From positions 62,001 through 126,000 of the forward strand of contig NZ_SPQT01000024.1 in NCBI RefSeq assembly GCF_004571025.1: DNA of 64,000 nt, written 5' to 3'. The position numbers and the translations under genes were made by a program. Below the pieces are notes generated by a model, which saw only the letters and a program-made list of their open reading frames with translations, was not told the DNA's origin and made no database searches. Positions 44,180 through 54,201 of this stretch are shown here, one piece after another (position 1 is the first letter of the stretch; every line of letters starts with the position of its first letter). The DNA comes from Bradyrhizobium niftali. GTDB taxonomy: Bacteria; Pseudomonadota; Alphaproteobacteria; Rhizobiales; Xanthobacteraceae.

Positions 44180-44761
44180 ATGCTGAAACGTATCTACGAC
44201 TGGTGCATCGACGCCGCCCACAAGCCCTATGCGCTCTGGATCATGGGAGCCGTGGCTTTTGCAGAAAGTTCCTTCTTTCCGGTCCCTCCGGATGTGATGC
44301 TGATCCCGATGTCACTGGCGCGCCCGCAGCGCGCCTGGGTCTACGCGGCGATCTGCACCGCGACCTCGGTGCTCGGCGGCCTTCTCGGCTACGCCATCGG
44401 GGCACTGCTGTTCGACTCGGTCGGTCACTGGCTGATCCAGGTCTATGGCCTCGGCGACAAGGTCGAGGCCTTCCGCGCCTCCTATGCCGAATGGGGGGCG
44501 GTGATCATCCTGCTCAAGGGGCTGACGCCGATCCCCTACAAGCTCGTCACCATCACCTCGGGCTTTGCCGGCTATAATCTCGTCCTGTTCATCCTGTGCT
44601 CGATCGTGGCCCGCGGCGGCCGCTTCTTCATCGTCGCCATCCTGCTCAACCGCTATGGCGACTGGATCCGGGTCCGGATCGAGAAGCATCTCGGTCTGTG
44701 GGTGGCGATCGGCGCCGCGGTGCTGGTGCTGGGCTTCGTGGTGGCGGTCAAGCTGATCTAG
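44180..44761 (+). CDS. YqaA/DedA-family membrane protein
   Basis: A 193-residue inner-membrane protein of the YqaA/SNARE-associated DedA branch. Start MLKRIYDWCIDAAHKPYALW (44180) is the family opening; an earlier in-frame ATG adds seven residues without support. Conserved features are the FAESSFFPVPPDVMLIPMSL loop, ALLFDSVGHWLIQ, and KGLTPIPYKLVTITSGFAGY, which sits at the re-entrant region thought to bind lipid phosphate. DedA proteins help lipid transport and membrane homeostasis. A proline-rich exported gene follows 47 bases later. Confidence 0.86.
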   Translation: MLKRIYDWCIDAAHKPYALWIMGAVAFAESSFFPVPPDVMLIPMSLARPQRAWVYAAICTATSVLGGLLGYAIGALLFDSVGHWLIQVYGLGDKVEAFRASYAEWGAVIILLKGLTPIPYKLVTITSGFAGYNLVLFILCSIVARGGRFFIVAILLNRYGDWIRVRIEKHLGLWVAIGAAVLVLGFVVAVKLI

Positions 44762-44808
44762 AGCCGCAGTACTTTGCCGCTGCGCCGGCTTCGGCTACGG
44801 TTGCCATC

Positions 44809-45339
44809 ATGATGGTTCGATCCGGCAATCCGGCCGTGCGGTTCGGGACGCTGACTTCAGCAGTGCTGCTGCTCCTGCTGGGTGCTGGCGGGACTGGATG
44901 GCCGCAATCCGCGCCGCCATCGCTCGGCCTCCAGGAGCAGGGGCCGCAGGCTGCGCCGCCGCCGTCAACGCCTGCCCCGCCGGCGCGCGAGGAAAATCCC
45001 GGGCTGATCAACGAAATGGGCAAGCTGTTCGACAAGCTGCCCTCGATCCTGCCGCCGATCAAAAGCCCTGGTGAGACCATGAACGACCTGTCGCGGCTGG
45101 CGAGACCCTCGACCATGGTCTCGGGGCGCGTGGCCTGTCCGGTCTCGTCGAACGGCGCGCCGGATTGCAAGCAGGCCGCCGACCAGCTCTGCCAGGGCAG
45201 GGGCTACAAGGAAGGCAAGAGCCTCAACGCCGACTCCGCCGAGAAATGCTCGGCCAAGGTGCTCATCCCGGGCAGGCAACGCAAACCGGACGACTGCCGC
45301 ACCGATACTTTCGTGACCAGCGCGCTGTGCCAGAACTGA
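44809..45339 (+). CDS. Exported Pro-rich hypothetical protein
   Basis: A 176-residue protein; two adjacent ATG codons (44809, 44812) are possible starts. The N-terminal hydrophobic stretch (VRFGTLTSAVLLLLLGAG) is a signal or anchor, followed by a Pro/Ala-rich linker. The C-terminal approximately 90 residues have six Cys (VACPVSSNGAPDCKQ, DQLCQGRG, EKCSAKV, DDCRTD, ALCQN), a pattern likely held by disulfides. Family not recognised; it follows the YqaA gene closely. Confidence 0.72.
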   Translation: MMVRSGNPAVRFGTLTSAVLLLLLGAGGTGWPQSAPPSLGLQEQGPQAAPPPSTPAPPAREENPGLINEMGKLFDKLPSILPPIKSPGETMNDLSRLARPSTMVSGRVACPVSSNGAPDCKQAADQLCQGRGYKEGKSLNADSAEKCSAKVLIPGRQRKPDDCRTDTFVTSALCQN

Positions 45340-45375
45340 CGTGACGACGACGCGCGCGAGCAACCAGGAGCGCCC

Positions 45376-46776
<1,401 letters not shown>

Positions 46777-46784
46777 TTTCTCGT

Positions 46785-46889
46785 CGTCATTCCGGGGCGC
46801 GCGAAGCGCGAACCCGGAATGCATTTCGCCACGCGTGCTGAGGTCCGACGGATTCCGGGCTCGCGCCATTCGGCCCGCCCCGGCATGAC
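46785..46889. repeat. Dispersed palindromic repeat, family E, copy 1
   Basis: CGTCATTCCGGGGCGCGCGA then ACCCGGAATGC at the left, GGATTCCGGGCTCGCGCC and CCCCGGCATGACG at the right. A second copy is at 55855-55961. Located after aspA. Confidence 0.8.
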
Positions 46890-47028
46890 GGAAGAGGAAT
46901 TCCGCGGTTTGGAATTGCGGTAACGGCATCCGCCACGGCGGCAAAACGCAATACTTGACAGTGGAAAGATTGCCTTGTTGGTATGGCTCCCAACTTCGAT
47001 TTGACCGCCAATAGAGGATCGTTTCGCG

Positions 47029-47997
47029 ATGTCCATGCCTGCCTTGTTCAAAGGGCGCCTGTCGATCCCCGTGATCGGCTCGCCGCTCTTCATCATCTCG
47101 GTGCCCGATCTCGTGATCGCGCAATGCAAGGCCGGTGTGGTCGGCTCGTTTCCGGCACTGAACGCGCGCCCGCCCGAGCTGCTCGACGAATGGCTGGCGC
47201 GGATCACCGAAGAGCTCGCGGCCTATGACCGCGCGCATCCCGACAAGCCGTCGGCGCCGTTCGCGGTCAACCAGATCGTGCACAAGTCGAACAACCGGCT
47301 CGATCACGACATGCAGCTCTGCGCCAAGTACAAGGTGCCGATGATCATCTCCTCGCTCGGTGCGCGCGAGGAGCTGAACCAGGCCGTGCACGGCTGGGGC
47401 GGCATCATCTTCCACGACGTGATCAACCAGAAATTCGCGCACAAGGCGATCGAGAAGGGCGCCGACGGCCTGATCCTGGTCGCGGCCGGTGCCGGCGGCC
47501 ACGCCGGCACCATCTCGCCGCTCGCTTTCGTCGCCGAGACGCGCAAGTGGTTCGACGGCCCGATCGCGCTGTCGGGTGCGATCGGCAACGGCAAGGCGAT
47601 CCGCGCCGCGCGCATCCTCGGCGCCGATTTCGCCTATATCGGTTCGGCCTTCATCGCGACCAAGGAAGCCAATGCGGTCGAGCGGTACAAGGAGATGATC
47701 GCGGGCTCGACGGCCGACGACATCGTCTATTCCAACCTCTTCACCGGCGTGCACGGCAATTACCTGAAGCCCTCGATCCTCGCCGCCGGCATGGATCCGG
47801 AGAACCTGCCGACGTCCGATCCGTCCAAGATGAATTTCGGCACCGACGCCTCCGGCGAGCGCGCCAAGCCGAAGGCCTGGAAGGAGATCTGGGGCTCGGG
47901 CCAGGGCATCGGCAGCGTCGAAGGCATCGTCCCCGCCGCCGACCTAATCGCGCGCTTCAAGAAGGAATACGACGAGGCGATCGATCCGCCGTTGTGA
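47029..47997 (+). CDS. FMN-dependent NAD(P)H oxidoreductase, nitronate monooxygenase family (copy 1)
   Basis: A 322-residue TIM-barrel FMN enzyme of the nitronate monooxygenase/2-nitropropane dioxygenase family. The N-terminal SIPVIGSPLFIISVPDL, the GAGGHAG motif (154-160) with catalytic His158, and the PIALSGAIGNGKAIRAA phosphate-binding loop are all present. Such enzymes oxidise nitronates or reduce CoA-linked enones and quinones; the substrate is unknown. A related paralogue at 51076 lacks the His. It lies with a thioesterase and an acyl-CoA ligase, suggesting lipid or steroid-type metabolism. Confidence 0.88.
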   Translation: MSMPALFKGRLSIPVIGSPLFIISVPDLVIAQCKAGVVGSFPALNARPPELLDEWLARITEELAAYDRAHPDKPSAPFAVNQIVHKSNNRLDHDMQLCAKYKVPMIISSLGAREELNQAVHGWGGIIFHDVINQKFAHKAIEKGADGLILVAAGAGGHAGTISPLAFVAETRKWFDGPIALSGAIGNGKAIRAARILGADFAYIGSAFIATKEANAVERYKEMIAGSTADDIVYSNLFTGVHGNYLKPSILAAGMDPENLPTSDPSKMNFGTDASGERAKPKAWKEIWGSGQGIGSVEGIVPAADLIARFKKEYDEAIDPPL

Positions 47998-48034
47998 TGT
48001 GCGGCTGTGGGTCGGACCGGCCCACGTCTCCTCC

Positions 48035-48162
48035 GTCGTCCCGGCGAAGGCCGGGACCCATACCGCGTGATGTCTCGGGTTGCGGAAGGTAGGCGTACCG
48101 AACGATGAGTCTGCGCCAAACCACTCCCTGTGGTTATGGGTCCCGGCCTTCGCCGGGACGAC
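48035..48162. repeat. Dispersed palindromic repeat, family A, copy 4
   Basis: GTCGTCCCGGCGAAGGCCGG then GACCCATACC; right half GTGGTTATGGGTCCCGGCC and GCCGGGACGAC. It lies between the nitronate monooxygenase gene and the thioesterase gene. Confidence 0.85.
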
Positions 48163-48209
48163 GGCGCAATTTTGGACTCCTGGCGTTCCAGCCAAACGAG
48201 ATTTAACCG

Positions 48210-48983
48210 ATGACCGCCATCTACCGCGTCGACGGCAACAGCGTCGTCACCAGCCCTGATGCCGCAGGTCCCTGGGACCGGCGCATGCAGCACGGCTCGG
48301 CGCCGGCGTCGCTGGTGACATGGGCGGCCGAACGCATCCCGACGCCGGTGCCGATGGCGATTGCGCGCGTCACCATCGACCTGATGCGCCCGGTGCCGGT
48401 GGCGCCGCTCACGATCGCGACCGAGATTTTGCGCGAGGGCCGCAAGATCCAGCTCTGCGAAATCAAGCTGCTCGCCGACGGCGTGCAGGTCGTGGGCGCC
48501 ACCGTGCTCAAGATCAAGACGCAGGCGCAGGCGCTGCCGGACGAGGTCAAGGAGCTGCCGGTGACCTTGCCGTCGCCGGAGGATTCACTGGTCGAGGACG
48601 GTCATGCCGCCACCAGTCCGTTCGTGCGCTCGGTCTCGATGCGCGCCGCGCGCGGCCGCTTCGGCCAGGCCGGTGCCGGGGCGGTCTGGTTTCGCGTCGA
48701 CCATCCCTTGATCGAGGGCGAAGCGATCTCGCAGGCGATGCGCGCAATGGTCGCCGCCGATTTTTCCAACGGCACGGCTTCGACGCTCGACTTCCGCGCC
48801 TGGACCTACATCAACGCCGATCTCACCGTGAGCTTTGCGCGCCAGCCGGTCGGCGAGTGGATCTTGCTGGACGGCGACTCCTGGATCGGCCCCGACGGCG
48901 CAGGGCTCGCCATGTCGCGGCTGGCGGACCGGCAAGGCTATTTCGGTCGCGCGGTGCAGAGCCTGGTGATCGAGAAGCGGTGA
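48210..48983 (+). CDS. Acyl-CoA thioesterase, double-hotdog type
   Basis: A 257-residue protein with two hotdog domains, of the TesB-like thioesterase family. The first domain has MQHGSAPASLVTWAAER and RVTIDLMRPVPVAP, the second ARGRFGQAGAGAVWFRVDHPL and DFRAWTYINADLTVSFARQP, which carry the usual conserved Asp/Asn/Thr-rich contact segments near 209-226. It should hydrolyse acyl-CoA esters in the cytosol. It follows the nitronate monooxygenase gene on the same strand, across a repeat. Confidence 0.86.
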   Translation: MTAIYRVDGNSVVTSPDAAGPWDRRMQHGSAPASLVTWAAERIPTPVPMAIARVTIDLMRPVPVAPLTIATEILREGRKIQLCEIKLLADGVQVVGATVLKIKTQAQALPDEVKELPVTLPSPEDSLVEDGHAATSPFVRSVSMRAARGRFGQAGAGAVWFRVDHPLIEGEAISQAMRAMVAADFSNGTASTLDFRAWTYINADLTVSFARQPVGEWILLDGDSWIGPDGAGLAMSRLADRQGYFGRAVQSLVIEKR

Positions 48984-49115
48984 GCGTGACGGCAAGCGCC
49001 GTGATCGCTGCTTGAGCCGATTGAACGGCAGACTTCCGCCGCCGCGGAAGGGATGCCCTGGTCGCGAGCCTCTTCTTGTCCGGAGGTCTCTGTTCGACGC
49101 CAGCGTCCTGCCAGT

Positions 49116-49214
49116 TCAACTGCCGTAGACGATCTTGATCTCCCACAGCAGGACAACAATGGCCGTGATCAACGTGATGGCGGCCAACGCACTTTCCAAG
49201 GAAGCGACTCTCAT
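49116..49214 (-). CDS. Candidate 32-residue single-helix membrane peptide
   Basis: A short gene below the usual cutoff. From ATG 49214 it encodes MRVASLESALAAITLITAIV followed by VLLWEIKIVYGS and a TGA. Residues 9-24 form one hydrophobic helix with basic and aromatic ends. GGAG lies six bases before the ATG. The gene lies in an otherwise empty stretch (48984-49404) between two larger genes. Small membrane peptides of this type occur in rhizobia; coding is plausible but not proven. Confidence 0.5.
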   Translation of the reverse strand: MRVASLESALAAITLITAIVVLLWEIKIVYGS

Positions 49215-49404
49215 CTGATACTCCGCTTCCCAGCCCCGTCAGCGGTCTATTTGATTCGTTGATTCGCCTGCAATCGTGCGGACGGCGTGGCTGCAAAGTC
49301 CCTTCCGCGCTGTTGTTCGCCGGTCACAGCGACACCGTAGAATCCCGGGGGCGGGCGCGGGAGGCTGTACGGTGCTGCCTGCCACAAGTTGCAGATCGAG
49401 ATGA

Positions 49405-50967
49405 CTACCCCACCATCCGGTCCCGCCCGCTCCAAAATCCCGCGCGCAGCACCTTCTTGTCGACCTTGCCGACGCCGGTCATCGGCAATTGCTTGACGAA
49501 CTGGATCTGCTTTGGCGCATGCGCCGAACCCTTTCGCGTCTTCACGAAATTGATCAGCTCGCCTGGATCGGGCCTTGCGCCTTCGCGCGGCACGACGATG
49601 GCGATGACGGCTTCGCCCCATTTCTCGTCGGGGATGCCGACGACCGCGACCATCGCGACATCCGCATGCTGAGACAGCACGTCCTCGACCTCGCGCGGAA
49701 AGATGTTGAAGCCGCCGGAGACGATCATGTCCTTCTTGCGGTCGAGGATGAACATGTAGCCGCGCTCGTCCTTGCGCGCGATGTCGCCGGTGTGGACCCA
49801 GCCGTTCTTCAGCGTCTCGGCCGTGACGTCAGGCCGCTTCCAGTATCCCGCCATGACATGCGGGGCGCGCACGCAGATCTCGCCGGCCTCGCCCGTCTTC
49901 ACCTCCTGGTCGTTGTCGTCGAGGATCCTGACCTCGCAGGCCGCGATCGGGAAGCCGCAGGACAGGAACAGCTCCGGCGTCCTGGGATCATGGTCCTTCT
50001 TGCGCAGCACCGAGATCGGATAGCATTCGGTCTGGCCGTAGAGCTGCGAGAACACCGGCCCGATCCGTTCGATGCCCTCGATCAGCCGGCTCGGAGACAT
50101 CGCGGATGCGCCGTAGAGCACGAGCTCGAGCGAGGAGAGGTCGGTCCTGCCCAGCGCGGGATGGTCGAGCAGCACGTAGATCATGGTCGGAACGAACAGC
50201 GTGAAGTTGATGCGCTCGCGCGCGATCGTCGCCAGCACGGCCTCGGGATCGAAACCCTTCAGCATGTGCACGGTGCCGCCGCGCATCAGGGTCGGCAGCA
50301 CCTTGGTGCCGGCGACATGGCTGATCGGGGCGACCGCGAGATAGCGCGCACCTTCCGGGATTTCGAAGTCGGCGAGAATCGCGGCGGCGGCCCCGGCATT
50401 TTCGCGATGGTAGCGCAGCGCGCCCTTGGATTTGCCGGTCGTGCCGCCGGTGTAATTCAGCGTGGAGAGATCGTCAGGGCCGGCGAAGCAATGCGCGCCG
50501 GCATGGCCTTCGATCTCGATCGCCTGCAACAGATCGACGCCATAGTCGGCCGGTCCCATGGTGAAGACCGCCTTGAGGCGACCCGCCTGCGCGGCAAGCT
50601 CGCCGCCGCGATCGCGGAATGCGGCCGCATCGACCACCAGCACCTCGGCCTCGGAATCCTCGAGCTGGAACAGCTGGTCTCCGCGTGATCCCAGTGGATG
50701 CAGCCAGGTGATGCAAAGCCTCGATAATTGCGCCGCGACACCCGCGCACCAGGTGTCGGCACGGTTCGCGGTGAGGAAGGCGACGCGTGCACCGGGCTGC
50801 AATCCAAGCCGCATGAACACGCCCTGGATGCGCCCGATCAGGTCGATGGTGCCCTGATAGCTCAGCGATCCGCCGGGCCAGACGAAAGCGGTGTGGCCCG
50901 GATAGCGCGCCAGCGCCTGCAGCGTCTGCGCACAAGTCGGTGGCGATGCGTGGAGCGGATCGGACAT
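49405..50967 (-). CDS. AMP-forming acyl-CoA synthetase
   Basis: A 520-residue ANL-superfamily acyl-CoA ligase. The nucleotide loop NYTGGTTGKSKGA, LYGQTEC, WVHTGDIARKDERGY and DRKKDMIVSGGFNIFPREVE are intact, and the C-terminal lysine lies in TGVGKVDKKVL. It activates an acid to acyl-CoA with ATP. It is close to two nitronate-monooxygenase paralogues and a thioesterase, which suggests breakdown of a fatty or alicyclic acid, but the substrate is unknown. It is divergent from the gene at 51076. Confidence 0.9.
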   Translation of the reverse strand: MSDPLHASPPTCAQTLQALARYPGHTAFVWPGGSLSYQGTIDLIGRIQGVFMRLGLQPGARVAFLTANRADTWCAGVAAQLSRLCITWLHPLGSRGDQLFQLEDSEAEVLVVDAAAFRDRGGELAAQAGRLKAVFTMGPADYGVDLLQAIEIEGHAGAHCFAGPDDLSTLNYTGGTTGKSKGALRYHRENAGAAAAILADFEIPEGARYLAVAPISHVAGTKVLPTLMRGGTVHMLKGFDPEAVLATIARERINFTLFVPTMIYVLLDHPALGRTDLSSLELVLYGASAMSPSRLIEGIERIGPVFSQLYGQTECYPISVLRKKDHDPRTPELFLSCGFPIAACEVRILDDNDQEVKTGEAGEICVRAPHVMAGYWKRPDVTAETLKNGWVHTGDIARKDERGYMFILDRKKDMIVSGGFNIFPREVEDVLSQHADVAMVAVVGIPDEKWGEAVIAIVVPREGARPDPGELINFVKTRKGSAHAPKQIQFVKQLPMTGVGKVDKKVLRAGFWSGRDRMVG

Positions 50968-51075
50968 ATGTTTCCTCGTTGCTTTGTCATCGGCTTCTGG
51001 CGTGCCAATGTTTGCCGTAACGCTAGCACAGGGAATGCGGGATGGAACGGCAAAGCCCGCGCGAGGGAGGCATGC

Positions 51076-52041
51076 GTGACGTCAGATCGACTGCAACGTT
51101 TCCGCGATCGCCTCGCTCTGCCGCTGATCGCCGCGCCGATGTTTCTGGTGTCGGGCGTCGAGCTCATGGTCGCGGCCTGCGGCAACGGCGTGATCGGCAG
51201 CTTTCCGAGCGCGAATTGCCGTAGCACGGAACAATTCGACGAATGGCTCACCGCCATCGACGCGCGGCTGCGGCAGCATGAAGATCAAGCCGGCCGCAAG
51301 GCTGCGCCGCTCTGTCCAAACCTGATCGTGCACCGCTCCAATGCGCGGCTGGAGCAGGATCTCGCCGCGCTGCTGCGGCACAGGCCGGAGATCGTCATCA
51401 CCTCGGTCGGCTCGCCCGCGCCGGTGTTGCAGCCGCTGCATGACGCCGGTGCGCTGGTGCTGGCGGATGTCGCCTCGATCCGCCACGCCGAACGTGCGGC
51501 GGAAGCAGGTGCTGATGGGCTCGTGCTGCTCACCGCCGGCGCGGGCGGGCAGACCGGCTGGCTCAATCCGTTCGCCTTCGTCCGCGCGGTGCGCGCATTC
51601 TACGACGGCATCATCGTGCTCGCGGGTGGCATCAGCGATGGCCGCGCGCTGCATGCCGCGGAAGTGCTCGGCTGCGATCTCGGCTACATGGGCACGAAAT
51701 TCATCGCGACGCGCGAGAGCATGGCGGACGATCGATACAAACGGATGCTGGTCGAGAGCAGCGCCGACGACATCCTGCTGACCACCGCGTTCACGGGACT
51801 TCAGACCAGCATGCTGAAGCCGTCGATCGTCGCTGCGGGGCTTGATCCCGACGACCTGCCGGCGCGCGGGGCAATCGACATCGCCAAGGACATCGACGTT
51901 ACCGCGCGGGACAACCGGCCCAAACGCTGGCGCGATATCTGGAGCGGCGGGCACTCGACGTCCGGAGTGACCGATGTGCTCGCCGTCGGCGATCTCGTTG
52001 CGCGGACTCTTGCCGAATACCGCGAGGCGGGTGGGCGGTAG
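51076..52041 (+). CDS. Nitronate monooxygenase family protein with His-to-Gln change (copy 2)
   Basis: A 321-residue FMN TIM-barrel protein related to that at 47029. The GTG at 51076 is chosen because GGGAGG lies five bases upstream; the longer upstream frame is unsupported. Most FMN and barrel segments are kept (ALPLIAAPMFLVSGVEL, GIIVLAGGISDGRALHAA), but the family's GGH motif reads GAGGQTG (155-161), with Gln159 where copy 1 has catalytic His. It may act on a different substrate or as a reductase, as seen for CoA-linked enone reductases in this family. Confidence 0.87.
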   Translation: MTSDRLQRFRDRLALPLIAAPMFLVSGVELMVAACGNGVIGSFPSANCRSTEQFDEWLTAIDARLRQHEDQAGRKAAPLCPNLIVHRSNARLEQDLAALLRHRPEIVITSVGSPAPVLQPLHDAGALVLADVASIRHAERAAEAGADGLVLLTAGAGGQTGWLNPFAFVRAVRAFYDGIIVLAGGISDGRALHAAEVLGCDLGYMGTKFIATRESMADDRYKRMLVESSADDILLTTAFTGLQTSMLKPSIVAAGLDPDDLPARGAIDIAKDIDVTARDNRPKRWRDIWSGGHSTSGVTDVLAVGDLVARTLAEYREAGGR

Positions 52042-52050
52042 CTGGGCTCC

Positions 52051-52133
52051 GTCATGCCCGGGCTTATCCCGGGCGCATCCACGTTCCTTGCCGCAGGTGA
52101 GACGTGGATGGCTGGGGCAAGCCCGGTCATGAC
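52051..52133. repeat. Dispersed palindromic repeat, family C, copy 2
   Basis: GTCATGCCCGGGCTTATCCC and GGGCGCATCCACG on the left; GACGTGGATGGC and GGCAAGCCCGGTCATGAC on the right. It lies 10 bases after the gene at 51076. Confidence 0.8.
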
Positions 52134-52263
52134 GATGCGGAGACTTCCGGCCCCGTCACAGTGAATCCCGCATAGCTCCATTCCCCCCACTTAACGGCGG
52201 ATTAACCATCGCCCGCCCAGAATCCCCCTCAAGGCCGCCAATCAGGACCGAGAGGGACAGGCG

Positions 52264-52512
52264 ATGGACTTCGATTTTCTCAACTCCAAGACGGCGGCTT
52301 CGCTGGACGAAATCCGCGTCCGCGTGGCCCATGCGCTGGCCCGCCACCCGCTGTGCCGCAATGTGCGCTTCGACATCGTCAGCGTCCCCCGCACCCGTCG
52401 GGGCGGCAACTGGACGGTGACGCTGCAATCGGTCGAGCCGCGCGCGGTCTGGGAAGCCTCCGAGATCGTCGCGGACATCCAGGATGCCTACGATCTGGCG
52501 CTAGCGGCCTGA
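52264..52512 (+). CDS. Conserved small hypothetical protein
   Basis: An 82-residue soluble protein. MDFDFLNSKTAASLDEIRVR opens an alpha-beta-alpha pattern, with a long first helix and a strand pair (RFDIVSV and NWTVTLQSV), then a C-terminal helix (EIVADIQDAYDLALAA). GAGAGGGACAG before the ATG supports the start. No Cys or known motif. The type is conserved in Bradyrhizobium; function unknown. Confidence 0.75.
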   Translation: MDFDFLNSKTAASLDEIRVRVAHALARHPLCRNVRFDIVSVPRTRRGGNWTVTLQSVEPRAVWEASEIVADIQDAYDLALAA

Positions 52513-52649
52513 TTTTGCTCGGCTTTTTAGCCATGTCGCCATAGGCATGGTGATTGTCGCCGCAAAGGCACACTCAAGCCTTAATTCGTTCCTTTTTCCC
52601 GGGCACCGTTGACAACATCGTGAACCGCCCCTCCCCGTCGGAGAGACGT

Positions 52650-53369
52650 TTGTCCAAAGCCATCACCATCGTCGTTCTGACCTGTTTCCTCGTCCTCGGT
52701 GCCGCCACCACCGCTATTCTCGGACGCGATAGCGTGCCCAGCGTTAGTGCCGAGATGATCACCCAGGCCCCGCCGAAACCGCTCGCGACCAATCGCGCCG
52801 CCAAGGCCGACCGTCTGGTTCCGACCCTGGCGCTGGCCTCGGCCGCGATCGAGCCGGTCCTGGTGCCCGCCGACAGGCTTGCGCAGGCGCCCGTGTTGAC
52901 CGAGCCGCTGCGCCAGGCCTTTGCCGCCGCCACTCCGTCCGATATTCCGATGCCCAGGACGGGTTCATCGGCGAACGTGAACGAGGCGCCCACGGCGGAA
53001 GTTCCCGCTGTCGAAGTCCCGGCCAAACCGAAGGTCGTCGCCAAGCCGCAGCCGCAGAAATCCTATTCGCTGCTCTCCGACGTCCAGATTTCGGGCATCA
53101 AGGATCGTCTGAAGCTGTCCTCGTCGCAGGAATATTACTGGCCTTCGGTCGAGACTGCACTGCGCAACGTCGTCCGCAGGATCCAGGCGAACAAGCTGTC
53201 GAATCCGAACGCGCCGCCCGGCGCGCAGATCGATCCGAACTGCGACGAGGTTCAGCAGTTGAAGTCGGCCGCGATGCCGCTCCTGTTCCAGCTGCGTGAC
53301 GACCAGAAAGAGGAAGTGCGCAAGCTCGCCCGCATCATTGGGCTGGAGAAGGTCGCGCAGCAGATCTGA
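52650..53369 (+). CDS. Exported/anchored protein with conserved C-terminal helical domain
   Basis: A 239-residue protein. The start is uncertain: a TTG at 52650 has GGAG six bases upstream and gives MSKAITIVVLTCFLVLGAAT, a good signal-anchor; a GTG ten codons earlier (52620) lacks a ribosome site and lies in poor coding sequence. A Pro/Ala-rich linker (to about residue 125) leads to a conserved C-terminal domain: SYSLLSDVQISGIKDRLKLS, EYYWPSVETALRNVVRRI, IDPNCDEVQQL and DQKEEVRKLARIIGLEKVA. I recognise the general type in rhizobia but not the function. Confidence 0.74.
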   Translation: MSKAITIVVLTCFLVLGAATTAILGRDSVPSVSAEMITQAPPKPLATNRAAKADRLVPTLALASAAIEPVLVPADRLAQAPVLTEPLRQAFAAATPSDIPMPRTGSSANVNEAPTAEVPAVEVPAKPKVVAKPQPQKSYSLLSDVQISGIKDRLKLSSSQEYYWPSVETALRNVVRRIQANKLSNPNAPPGAQIDPNCDEVQQLKSAAMPLLFQLRDDQKEEVRKLARIIGLEKVAQQI

Positions 53370-53508
53370 CGCGCGGTTTCCCGAAGAGATCATGCTCAAA
53401 CAATGAGCCAAGGCGCGATGGCGAGCCATCGCGCCTCGGGGAACCGCCGATATCAGGAACATCCGGCAATCTCCAGGCGTTGCCCGCTCCAAAAGAGGGA
53501 GTGGACCA

Positions 53509-54198
53509 GTGCGCGCCTCGACAGCCTATTTCGTCGGTGCAGGAACCATCGTCGCGGCCATCGCCATTGGTCTCGGGGGCGGCATCGTCGCCGGCAACAT
53601 CATGAATCCGGTCGCGCCCAAGCAGGGGCCGGATACAGGCAAGATGGCGCAGCGCGCCGAAGCCGCTACCGCGCCGGCCCAGAGCAATGCGCCGTCGGAG
53701 CGCGTGCAATATCTCACCGGCTCGCAAGCCTTCGGCACCATGACCACTGCGCCCGCGCAGGCGCGGGGCGATGCAAAGCCAGAGACAAAGCCCGACGACA
53801 CGCAGGCCACTCAGGCGAACGCCGCACCGCCTGCGCCGCAGCCATCGCAAGCGGCCGCAGTCGAGCCGGCGAAGCCGGCACCGCCATCGCAAGCCGCAAA
53901 GCCCGTCGAGCAGCAGGCTTCGACAGAGCCGCCCCCGTCACCTGACAACGCTTATGCCAAGGCGAGGGATTCTGACGTGAAGCGCGCCGCGTCCGAACGG
54001 CGCCGGATGGATCGCCGCGAGCGTTGGTCCGAGCGACACCGCTATGACTCCCGCGATCCACGCGACATGCGCGACCGGACCGATTGGGACGACGTGGCCC
54101 GCAACATTCGCGAAGACTCACACGCGCGCGATTACGCGGGCCGGCCGCGTGGCGGCTTCCCGCAGATCAGGCTGTTCGGCCCCGACGACGACGACTAG
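53509..54198 (+). CDS. Exported Pro/Ala/Gln-rich protein with charged tail
   Basis: A 229-residue protein beginning at GTG 53509 (V/MRASTAYFVGAGTIVAAIAI). Residues 6-26 form a hydrophobic signal-anchor. A low-complexity Pro/Ala/Gln/Glu linker (residues about 45-150) is followed by a highly charged Arg/Asp segment (KRAASERRRMDRRERWSERH) and a final acidic run DDDD. GAGGGAG precedes the GTG. No known domain. It could be a cell-envelope linker or a secreted polyampholyte. Confidence 0.72.
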   Translation: MRASTAYFVGAGTIVAAIAIGLGGGIVAGNIMNPVAPKQGPDTGKMAQRAEAATAPAQSNAPSERVQYLTGSQAFGTMTTAPAQARGDAKPETKPDDTQATQANAAPPAPQPSQAAAVEPAKPAPPSQAAKPVEQQASTEPPPSPDNAYAKARDSDVKRAASERRRMDRRERWSERHRYDSRDPRDMRDRTDWDDVARNIREDSHARDYAGRPRGGFPQIRLFGPDDDD

Positions 54199-54201
54199 CG
54201 C

